Source: Pseudomonadota bacterium | GTDB lineage: Bacteria > Pseudomonadota > Alphaproteobacteria > Rhizobiales > Xanthobacteraceae | Assembly (NCBI GenBank): GCA_023404705.1 | Contig: JAEYAU010000123.1 | Coordinates: 1 to 24,834 of the forward strand | DNA: 24,834 nt | Reading direction: 5' to 3' | Part shown: positions 15,065 through 20,981 of the stretch, piece by piece | Position numbering within the stretch: the first letter of the stretch is position 1 | Layout: each line of letters begins with the position of its first letter | Notes under the pieces: model-generated | Databases searched by the model: none | What the model was told of the DNA's origin: nothing | Seen by the model: the letters and a program-made list of their open reading frames with translations, nothing else | Made by a program: the position numbers and the translations under genes

Positions 15065-15249
15065 GCGCCGAGAGGCGCGCGGGCTCCGATCGCAAGGAGC
15101 CCGTCAGCAACGCCTCGCAAGCGTTGCTCGGCCGGGCTCGCACCCCGGCCCTGGTCCGCCTCGCAAGCGGGCCGCGCCGATCTCGGCGCTCCGCTCCCTC
15201 ACTTTGGGAGCATCCGCGAGCAAACCTCCGGGCGCAGAGCGCCGCGGAG
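15065..15249. repeat. Tandem hairpin array with conserved 7-nt loops
   Basis: Eight consecutive hairpins are directly visible. (0) GCGCC gaga GGCGC, 15065-15078. (1) CGGGCTCC gatcgcaa GGAGCCCG, 15080-15103. (2) GCAACGC ctcgcaa GCGTTGC, 15107-15127. (3) GGCCGGG ctcgcac CCCGGCC, 15130-15150. (4) GGTCCGC ctcgcaa GCGGGCC, 15153-15173, one G-U. (5) GCGCCG/CGGCGC, 15174-15189. (6) GCTCCC tcacttt GGGAGC, 15193-15211. (7) CTCCG-GGCGC aga GCGCC-g-CGGAG, 15226-15249. Units 2-4 start exactly 23 bp apart, have 7-bp stems of unrelated sequence and share the loop cTCGCA(A/C). GAGCCCG of unit 1 can instead pair with CGGGCTC at 15133-15139. No function is known to me. Confidence 0.7.
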
Positions 15250-15266
15250 AGGAAGGCGTTTTTCTT

Positions 15267-15419
15267 CGTAGGGTGTGCTCGTGCGGCCGATCCGTTCGCG
15301 ATGTGCTCATGCGCTTGATCCGCACGAGCGCACGCGTGCTGACTCGCCGCACGCGTGCGCTCGGCGCGCTCGTACGCCGTGCATCACGCGGCTCACCGGC
15401 GCGCCGAGCACACCCTACG
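15267..15419. repeat. Dispersed repeat family A, copy 2 (15-bp terminal inverted repeats)
   Basis: CGTAGGGTGTGCTCG (15267-15281) and CGAGCACACCCTACG (15405-15419) are perfect 15-bp inverted ends of a ~153-bp unit. Inside, GAGCGCACGCGTGC (15326-15339) and GCACGCGTGCGCTC (15349-15362) form a perfect 14-bp stem. Its right 88 bp match window positions 1-88. There is no ORF, so it is a MITE-like or REP-like non-autonomous repeat. Its right end contains the stop codon of the nitrile hydratase accessory gene. Confidence 0.8.
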
Positions 15420-15804
15420 GCTCAGAGAAATCCTCCGGCGCCAGCACGATGGGTTTGCCGTGCGGCGTGCGGTCGGCGGCGTGATCCCAGGCGTCGCGGT
15501 AGCGCGCGAGGGTCGTCGCATCCGTGACGCGCTTCTCGGCGACCATGCGCTCGAGCGCGGCGAGCCAGTGGCGATAATAGGTGTCGCCCGTGTCGGGATC
15601 GCCGGCGCGCTGCGCGCGCTTGATCTCGTCGGCGAGCAGCGCGGCCCATTCGTTCCAGGTGAAGAGGCCGCGTTCGTGCAGCGCGAGCGTCATCGCGAAG
15701 GCCTGCGCTTCCCAGGGCGCCGCGAACACCGGACCGTCGGCGTCGCGCGGCAGGTCCGGAAGCGACGCGACCGCGTGGCGCGCAGCCGTCGGATCGACCG
15801 TCAT
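15415..15804 (-). CDS. Nitrile hydratase accessory protein (beta-subunit-like activator)
   Basis: This 129-residue protein resembles the N-terminal part of the nitrile hydratase beta subunit: GPVFAAPWEAQAFAMTLALHERGLFTWNEWA is the counterpart of the beta-subunit pattern EPVFHAEWERRAFALTLAMG. Proteins of this type act as small chaperones that load cobalt into the alpha subunit of Co-type enzymes (self-subunit swapping). The ATG at 15804 overlaps the beta-subunit stop by one base (TGATG), which indicates translational coupling; the longer frame upstream is the beta gene in another reading. Its stop TAG at 15417-15415 lies inside the terminal inverted repeat of the family A element. It is the last gene of the operon, and no amidase gene follows in the window. 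Confidence 0.9.
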   Translation of the reverse strand: MTVDPTAARHAVASLPDLPRDADGPVFAAPWEAQAFAMTLALHERGLFTWNEWAALLADEIKRAQRAGDPDTGDTYYRHWLAALERMVAEKRVTDATTLARYRDAWDHAADRTPHGKPIVLAPEDFSEP

Positions 15805-16463
15805 CACGCGGGCTCCAGATAGGATTCCCACGCATCCACCGAGACGCACACGGTCGGATCGGATGCGGGTCCCCACAGATCGGTGCCCGAGAACGTCACG
15901 GTGTAGAGCCACTGCGGGTTCTCGCCCTGGCCGAGCGCGTTGGTGTCCGGAAATACGTGACAGCCGTGCACCAACTCGATCGTGCCGGGCTGCCCGCGCA
16001 CATAGCGCGGCAGACGCGTGTGCGTGGTCGGATGGATGTTCTTGGTGCGCACGCGATCGCCGACCTTGAAGCGCGCGGGCGCCTGCGCGTCGCGCTCGGT
16101 CGGGCCGCCGCGATGCAGGACCTTGAGCACGTCGGCGGGCGAGAGCACGCGCTCGACCTTCTTGGCGGGCCCGAGCGGCTTGCCGGCCTCGATCTCCTCA
16201 GGCGCGACGAGGCCGCGCTCGGCCATCAGCTTCTCGAGGCCCGCGAGCCAGATCTCGTAGTAGCTCTTCGCGAGATACTCGCCGGGCGGCTGGTTCTCGC
16301 GCGCGAAGCGCGACATGTCGATGTTCCAGCCGCCGGGCATTCCCATCGCGAGGGTGAGCGCGAAGGCGCGGCGCTCCCACTCGGCGTGGAAGACCGGCTC
16401 GTCCGGCTCCGGCTCGACCGGGCCGAAGCCGTGCATGCCGCCCATGTCCTGTGCGCCGTTCAT
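15804..16463 (-). CDS. nthB: Nitrile hydratase beta subunit
   Basis: This 219-residue protein is of normal size for the family. It begins MNGAQDMGGMHGFGPV, the conserved beta-subunit start, followed by the helical part with EPVFHAEWERRAFALTLAMG and SYYEIWLAGLEKLMAERG. The C-terminal SH3-like barrel contains FKVGDRVRTKNIHPTTHTRLPRYVRG and LYTVTFSGTDLWG. It forms the heterodimer with the alpha subunit that hydrates nitriles to amides. Its ATG overlaps the alpha stop by four bases (ATGA). The open frame extends further upstream to 16763, but that part is alpha-gene sequence in another frame and was rejected. Confidence 0.95.
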   Translation of the reverse strand: MNGAQDMGGMHGFGPVEPEPDEPVFHAEWERRAFALTLAMGMPGGWNIDMSRFARENQPPGEYLAKSYYEIWLAGLEKLMAERGLVAPEEIEAGKPLGPAKKVERVLSPADVLKVLHRGGPTERDAQAPARFKVGDRVRTKNIHPTTHTRLPRYVRGQPGTIELVHGCHVFPDTNALGQGENPQWLYTVTFSGTDLWGPASDPTVCVSVDAWESYLEPA

Positions 16464-17095
16464 GCGACCTCGGCGGGCTGCTTGGCCAATCCGGTGCCGA
16501 TCATGCTGTCGCGCGTGACCAGCGCGGCGAGCTTCTCCTCGCTCCAGCCCTCGGTGCCGGGCGGACGCAGCGGCACCACGAGATAGCGGAGCTCGGAGGT
16601 CGAATCCCAGACGCGGATCTCGGTGTCGGCCGGCAGCTCGACGCCGAAGTCGCGCAGCACGCCGCGCGGATCCGCGACCACGCGCGAGCGATAGGGCGCC
16701 GACTTGTACCAGACCGGCGGCAGGCCGAGCACGGGCCACGGATAGCAGGAGCAGAGCGTGCACACGACCATGTGGTGCAGGCCCGGCTTGTTCTCGAGCG
16801 CGATGATGTGCTCGCCCTGGCGGCCCTCATAGCCGAGCTCGGCGATGGCGGGCGTCGCGTCCTTCAGGAGCCGCGCCCGATAGGCCGGATCGCTCCAGGC
16901 CTTGGCGACGACGCGGGCGCCGTTGCGCGGGCCGACCTTCTTCTCATAGGTCTCGACCAGGAGGTCGAGCGCGGACGGGTCCACGTAGCCTTTCTCGGTG
17001 AGCACGCTTTCCAGCGCGCGCACGCGCAGCTCGGTCTCGGACAGCTCCGAGTGATCGTGGTCGTGATGATGGTGGTGGTCATGGTCATGGGGCAT
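16460..17095 (-). CDS. nthA: Nitrile hydratase alpha subunit, cobalt type, His-rich N-terminus
   Basis: This 211-residue metal-binding subunit of nitrile hydratase hydrates nitriles to amides in the cytoplasm. The active-site claw VCTLCSC is at 111-117 (ligands Cys112, Cys115, Cys117). Thr at the third position marks the Co(III) type, whereas Fe-type enzymes have Ser. YEKKVGPRNGARVVAKAWSDPAYRARLL is the standard preceding region. The N-terminus MPHDHDHHHHHDHDHSE is an unusual metal-binding-looking extension, probably a local cobalt store or capture site. The next in-frame ATG is far downstream, so the start at 17095 is firm. No good Shine-Dalgarno is seen. TAAGAT six bases upstream could be a -10 box of a leaderless mRNA. 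It is first in the alpha-beta-accessory operon and divergent from the TRAP operon. Confidence 0.96.
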   Translation of the reverse strand: MPHDHDHHHHHDHDHSELSETELRVRALESVLTEKGYVDPSALDLLVETYEKKVGPRNGARVVAKAWSDPAYRARLLKDATPAIAELGYEGRQGEHIIALENKPGLHHMVVCTLCSCYPWPVLGLPPVWYKSAPYRSRVVADPRGVLRDFGVELPADTEIRVWDSTSELRYLVVPLRPPGTEGWSEEKLAALVTRDSMIGTGLAKQPAEVA

Positions 17096-17151
17096 GGGCT
17101 GATCTTAGCGAAACCGCGCCGAAGTGCTAGACAGCCCGTCAGGGGGTTCCC

Positions 17152-17667
17152 ATGCGGGAAGCGCGTCTTGCGCGAATTGCTGACGGTATCGAGCGCCTGA
17201 CCGGTTGGGTCGGGCGCGCGGCCGCGTGGTGCTCGCTTGCCATCGTGCTGATGGTCTTCGCCGTGGTGCTGATGCGCTATGTGCTCGGGCTCGGCTCGAT
17301 CTGGCTCAGCGAAGCCATCCTCTATGGCCACGCCGCGCTGTTCCTGCTGGCGGCTGCCTGGACGCTGAAGGAGAACGGCCATGTGCGGGTCGACGTGTTC
17401 TACGCCAACGCAAGCCCGCGCGGGCGCGCGCTGATCGATCTGCTCGGCGCTTTACTCCTGCTGCTACCCTTCGTGATCGCGCTGCTCTGGTTTGCGCTGC
17501 CCTATGCGGGCCGCTCCTGGGCGATCCTCGAGCGCTCGCGCGAGGCGAGCGGCCTTCCCCTGGTGTTCCTGCTCAAGACGCTGATCCCGCTGTTCGCCCT
17601 GCTGCTCGGCCTGCAGGGGATCGCGCAGGCGATCCGCGCCGGGCTCGTGCTCTCCGGCAGACCATGA
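17152..17667 (+). CDS. TRAP transporter small permease (DctQ-type)
   Basis: This 171-residue membrane protein has four hydrophobic segments, at about residues 23-44, 55-72, 95-116 and 139-158. It has the DctQ features VVLMRYVLGLGSIWLSEAILYGHAALFLLAAAWTLKENGHVRVDVFY. It pairs with DctM to form the sodium-driven membrane part of a TRAP importer for organic acids or similar solutes. The ATG at 17152 has AGGGGG about 6 nt upstream. The stop overlaps the DctM start (ATGA). Only 56 bp separate it from the divergent nitrile hydratase operon, so the two promoters must lie very close together. Confidence 0.93.
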   Translation: MREARLARIADGIERLTGWVGRAAAWCSLAIVLMVFAVVLMRYVLGLGSIWLSEAILYGHAALFLLAAAWTLKENGHVRVDVFYANASPRGRALIDLLGALLLLLPFVIALLWFALPYAGRSWAILERSREASGLPLVFLLKTLIPLFALLLGLQGIAQAIRAGLVLSGRP

Positions 17668-19208
17668 GCCCGTCCGAGACGCTCGCAATCCTGCTGGTGC
17701 TGGCGGTCTGCGGCCTGCTGATGGCGGGGTACCCGGTGGCGCTCACGCTGGGCGGCGTCTCGATCGCGGTGGCGGCGCTCGGGCATCTCCTCGGGTTCAT
17801 GGACATCGGCCTGCTCGCGGCGTTTCCGCAGCGCATCTTCGGCGTGATGACGAACGACGTGCTGCTGGCGATCCCGCTCTTCATCTTCATGGGCGTGATG
17901 CTGGAGCGCTCGCGCATCGCCGAGGATCTGCTCGAGACCATGGGCCGGCTGTTCGGCAGCCTGCGCGGCGGGCTCGGCATCTCGGTGGTGCTGGTCGGCG
18001 TGCTGCTCGCGGCCGCCAAGGGCGTGGTGGGCGCGACCGTCGTCACCATCGCGCTGATCACGCTGCCGACCATGCTGCGCCACGGCTACGACCCGCGGCT
18101 CGCGTCCGGCACGGTAGCCGCCACCGCGACGCTCGCGCAGGTGTTGCCGCCCGCGACCGTGCTGGTGCTGCTCGCCGACCAGCTCAACAACTCGTTCCAG
18201 GCCGCGCAGCTCGCCAAGGGCATCTTCGCGCCGGAGTCGCTGTCAGTGAGCGACCTGTTCGCGGGCGCGATCGTGCCGGGGCTGACGCTGGTCGCGCTCT
18301 ATCTCGCATTCCTGGTCGTGGTCGCGATCGTCAGCCCGAAGAGCTCGCCCGCACTGCCGCCCGGTCCGCCCATGAACCTCGCCTTCGCGCGCCGCCTCCT
18401 CGAAGTGCTGGTCGCACCGATCGCCCTGATCGTGGTGGTGCTGGGCTCGATCCTGATCGGGCTCGCGACGCCGACCGAGGCCGCCGCCGTCGGCGCCGTC
18501 GGCGCGATCCTGCTCGCGGCGCGGCGGGTCGGCACGCCGGCCGCGATGCTCTGCATTGCGAGCCTGCTGGCGCTGCTGGTGCTGCGCGACGTCGTCGACA
18601 TGCGCGGGCGCTCCGGCGTCGGAACGGTCCTCGCCTTGCTGCTGATCGCCCTGGCCGCGATCGGTCTCGCGCTTTCGCTGCGTCACGTGTGGCGGGCCGG
18701 TTTCCTGCGCGAGACCATGCAGAAGACCACGCAGATGGTCAGCATGATCTTCGCGATCCTGATCGGCGCGACCCTGTTCAGCCTCGTATTCCGCGGCCTC
18801 GGCGGCGACGAGCTGGTGCATCGCGCGATCGGCAACCTGCCGGGCGGCGCGGGCGGCGCGATCCTGGCCGTCATGGTCGCGATGTTCCTGCTCGGTTTCG
18901 TGATGGACGCCTTCGAGATCATCTTCGTGGTCGTGCCGATCGTCGCGCCGGTGCTGCTCAAGATGGAAGGCGTCGATCCGGTCTGGCTCGGCGTGATGAT
19001 GGCGGTGAACCTGCAGACCTCGTATATGCATCCGCCGCTCGGACCGACGCTGTTCTTCCTGCGCGGCGTCGCACCGCCCGAGATCACGACGCGTCACATC
19101 TATGTGGGAATCATTCCGTTCGTCGCGATCCAGCTCTTCGCGCTGGTCGTTCTGTGGTTCGCTCCGGGGCTCGCCACCTGGCTGCCGCGGACGCTGTATG
19201 GCTCTTGA
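17664..19208 (+). CDS. TRAP transporter large permease (DctM-type)
   Basis: At 514 residues it is longer than common DctM (~425), with an additional hydrophobic stretch (about residues 285-345) between the conserved GLATPTEAAAVGAVGAILLA block and the ETMQKTTQMVSMIFAILIGATLFSLVFRGLGG block. Larger DctM proteins of this shape occur in the so-called mannitol/chloroaromatic TRAP subgroup. Other hallmarks are IPLFIFMGVMLERSRIAEDLL, GAKGVVGATVVTIALITLP-like sequence and the C-terminal NLQTSYMHPPLGPTLFFLRG. It starts by ATGA overlap with DctQ. No periplasmic binding protein (DctP) gene is in the window, so the substrate is unknown. Confidence 0.93.
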   Translation: MSPSETLAILLVLAVCGLLMAGYPVALTLGGVSIAVAALGHLLGFMDIGLLAAFPQRIFGVMTNDVLLAIPLFIFMGVMLERSRIAEDLLETMGRLFGSLRGGLGISVVLVGVLLAAAKGVVGATVVTIALITLPTMLRHGYDPRLASGTVAATATLAQVLPPATVLVLLADQLNNSFQAAQLAKGIFAPESLSVSDLFAGAIVPGLTLVALYLAFLVVVAIVSPKSSPALPPGPPMNLAFARRLLEVLVAPIALIVVVLGSILIGLATPTEAAAVGAVGAILLAARRVGTPAAMLCIASLLALLVLRDVVDMRGRSGVGTVLALLLIALAAIGLALSLRHVWRAGFLRETMQKTTQMVSMIFAILIGATLFSLVFRGLGGDELVHRAIGNLPGGAGGAILAVMVAMFLLGFVMDAFEIIFVVVPIVAPVLLKMEGVDPVWLGVMMAVNLQTSYMHPPLGPTLFFLRGVAPPEITTRHIYVGIIPFVAIQLFALVVLWFAPGLATWLPRTLYGS

Positions 19209-19220
19209 AAGGACTTCTGC

Positions 19221-19997
19221 ATGAAAGCTGCCGAGCTGTTCGACCTCTCGGGCCAAGTGGCGCTCGTCACGGGCGCCTCGAGCGGGCTCGGCCTGCGTTT
19301 CGCCGAGGTCCTCGCCGCCAACGGCGCGGCCGTGGTGCTGGTGGCGCGCCGCGCCGAGCGGCTCGCGGCCGCCAGGGAGAAGATCGAGGCGGCAGGCGGC
19401 AAGGCGCTCGCCGTGACCGCGGATGTGACCGACCGTGCCGCCATGGTGCAGGCCTTCGAGGCGGCCGAGACGGCGTTCGGCTCCGTGACGATCCTGGTGA
19501 ACAACGCCGGCATCGCGGCGGCGAGCCGCGCCATCAACATGCTGGAGGAGGACTGGCAGCGCGTGATCGGCATCGATCTCGACGCCGTGTTCTTCTGGGC
19601 GCAGGAGGCGGCGCGCCGCATGCTGGCGGCGAAGAAGGCCGGCGCGATCGTGAACATCGCGTCGATCCTGGGCCTGAGCGCCGCCAAGGGCGTCGTCGCG
19701 TATGCCACCGCAAAGGCGGGCGTGATCCAGCTCACCAAGTCGCTCGCGGTCGAGCTCGGCTTCAAGGGCGTGCGCGTCAACGCGATCGCGCCGGGCTTCA
19801 TTCCGACCGAGATGAACCAGGGCTATCTGCTGAGCGATCTCGGCAAGGGCATGATCCGCGACATCCCGATCGGCCGCTTCGGCGAGCCGCGCGATCTCGA
19901 CGGCGCCCTGCTGCTGCTCGCCTCCGACGCCGGCCGCTACATGACGGGCGCGACGCTGGTCGTCGACGGCGGGCAGGTCGTGGGCATCCGCGGCTAG
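19221..19997 (+). CDS. SDR-family NAD(P)-dependent oxidoreductase
   Basis: At 258 residues it is a classical short-chain dehydrogenase, soluble and likely tetrameric. The cofactor motif TGASSGLG is at 17-24, followed by the NNAG motif and the catalytic Ser148, Tyr161 and Lys165 (YATAK) with canonical spacing; the closing segments are RVNAIAPGFIPTEM and GATLVVDGGQV. The ATG at 19221 has GAAAGGA upstream and is only 12 nt after the DctM stop, so it is co-transcribed with the TRAP permeases and may act on the imported compound. The sequence resembles 3-oxoacyl-ACP reductase-like SDRs, but substrate assignment is not possible. Its stop shares the palindrome CTAG (19994-19997) with the stop of the convergent gene. 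Confidence 0.93.
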   Translation: MKAAELFDLSGQVALVTGASSGLGLRFAEVLAANGAAVVLVARRAERLAAAREKIEAAGGKALAVTADVTDRAAMVQAFEAAETAFGSVTILVNNAGIAAASRAINMLEEDWQRVIGIDLDAVFFWAQEAARRMLAAKKAGAIVNIASILGLSAAKGVVAYATAKAGVIQLTKSLAVELGFKGVRVNAIAPGFIPTEMNQGYLLSDLGKGMIRDIPIGRFGEPRDLDGALLLLASDAGRYMTGATLVVDGGQVVGIRG

Positions 19998-20434
19998 CCG
20001 TCCGCGCGCGCGGGCTCGTTCACGGAGAGCCGCGGTCCGTAGTCGCGCAGCAGGATGCCGGCCGCCATCGCGATCACGAACAAGATGACTTGCGGCGAGA
20101 GCGTCGCCAGATTGGCGAGCGCCGGGCCGGGACAAAGACCGACCAGGCCCCAGCCGACGCCGAACATGATAGCGCCGATCACCAGCGGCCGGTCGATCAC
20201 GGTCTTGGTCGGCAGGTAGCGGATCTCGGCGAGCAGCGGCCGTGCGCTGCGGTTCGCGAGCCAGAAGCCGGGGATCGACACGATCAGCGCGCTCGCCATG
20301 ACGATCGCGAGCGTCGGGTCCCAGGTGCCGAGGATGTCGAGGAAGCCGAGCACCTTGGTGGTCTGGGTCATCCCTGAGATGACGAGGCCGATGCCGAAGA
20401 CCAATCCGCAGATGAAAGCTGCAATGAGCGGCAT
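19994..20434 (-). CDS. YeeE/YedE-family sulfur transport protein, C-terminal half type
   Basis: This 146-residue membrane protein has about four helices, with the conserved segments GLVFGIGLVISGMTQTTKVLGFLDI at the start and GWGLVGLCPGPALANLA, whose Cys is characteristic of the family. Split YeeE/YedE pairs are thought to take up thiosulfate or related sulfur species. The ATG at 20434 has TAGGAG 6 nt upstream, and this site includes the stop codon of the preceding gene; the TTG at 20440 lies too close to it. It starts 9 nt after the partner gene on the same strand, so the two form one operon. Confidence 0.88.
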   Translation of the reverse strand: MPLIAAFICGLVFGIGLVISGMTQTTKVLGFLDILGTWDPTLAIVMASALIVSIPGFWLANRSARPLLAEIRYLPTKTVIDRPLVIGAIMFGVGWGLVGLCPGPALANLATLSPQVILFVIAMAAGILLRDYGPRLSVNEPARADG

Positions 20435-20443
20435 GACCAACTC

Positions 20444-20860
20444 CTAGATCACGTGGCGCGTGACCGCGACCGTGACGATCGCCGTCGCGACGAAGATCAC
20501 GGTCGCCGCGATGGAGCGCGGCGAGAAGCGGGCGAAGCCGCAGATGCCGTGGCCCGAGGTGCAGCCGCCGCCGAGGCGCGTGCCGTAGCCGACCAGCAGC
20601 CCGGCCGCGACGATCACCGCCCAGCCCGGCATGACGGGAACAGGCGCTGCTCGCCCGATCAGGGCGAGGGCGAGTGGCGCTGCGATCAGGCCGAGCAAGA
20701 ACGCGAGCCGCCAGCCGCGGTCGCGGCTGCCGGGCGCGATCAGCTCGGCGAAGATGCCGCTGATGCCCGCGATGCGGCCGATCAGCGCGAGCAGCAGCAC
20801 GGCCGCAAGCCCGATGAGCGCACCGCCGAGCGCGGCCGTGAAGGGATCGAAAGCTGCCAT
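20444..20860 (-). CDS. YeeE/YedE-family sulfur transport protein, N-terminal half type
   Basis: This 138-residue membrane protein has about four helices (LGGALIGLAAVLLLALIGRIAGISGI is the first) and the family signature GYGTRLGGGCTSGHGICGFARFS, with two Cys residues in the pore region. In full-length thiosulfate transporters such signatures come twice; here the second half is the next gene. Together the two proteins probably form one transporter. It is divergent from the acyl-CoA dehydrogenase. No rhodanese or BigR-type regulator gene lies beside it in the window. Confidence 0.9.
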   Translation of the reverse strand: MAAFDPFTAALGGALIGLAAVLLLALIGRIAGISGIFAELIAPGSRDRGWRLAFLLGLIAAPLALALIGRAAPVPVMPGWAVIVAAGLLVGYGTRLGGGCTSGHGICGFARFSPRSIAATVIFVATAIVTVAVTRHVI

Positions 20861-20981
20861 GGCGGTCTCGTCAAAGATGAAGGGGGTGCCCTCAGTATCC
20901 TCCGAATTCCAGGAATGTCACGTGGGTGCTTGCGCGAGGCCGCGCGGCGCGCGAGACACATGAGGCAAGAGGAGATGAGGC

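Larger units (their letters stand above)
14579..15414. other. 836-bp structured non-coding region
   Basis: No convincing CDS was found; the short open frames on both strands lack family features and ribosome sites. The region has palindromic unit E (14676-14750) and a TTTTCTG/CAGAAAA hairpin (14761-14779). Next come a series of hairpins, among them GGTTCGGTT/AACTGAACC (14882-14902, one G-U), CTCCGG/CCGGAG (14927-14946), GAGCC/GGCTC (14953-14966) and GCTTCGC/GCGAAGC (14974-14996). The hairpin array at 15065-15249 and repeat family A from 15267 follow. It may be a dispersed repeat block or a transcribed structured RNA; nothing in the sequence decides between these. Confidence 0.65.

Noticed and set aside
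15065..15249. CRISPR array
   Set aside because: The repeating parts are 21-nt hairpins 2-3 nt apart with differing stems. There are no constant repeats separated by ~30-nt spacers and no cas genes.
15065..15249. tRNA cluster
   Set aside because: The stems are isolated 5-10-bp hairpins without cloverleaf geometry, T-loop sequence or CCA ends.
16464..16763. N-terminal extension of the nitrile hydratase beta subunit
   Set aside because: It is the alpha gene in another frame; the conserved beta start MNGAQDMGGMHGFGP begins at 16463 with an ATGA overlap.
18243..20135. 630-residue minus-strand open frame
   Set aside because: Antisense to DctM and the SDR gene, both of which have clear family motifs; composition of a shadow frame.
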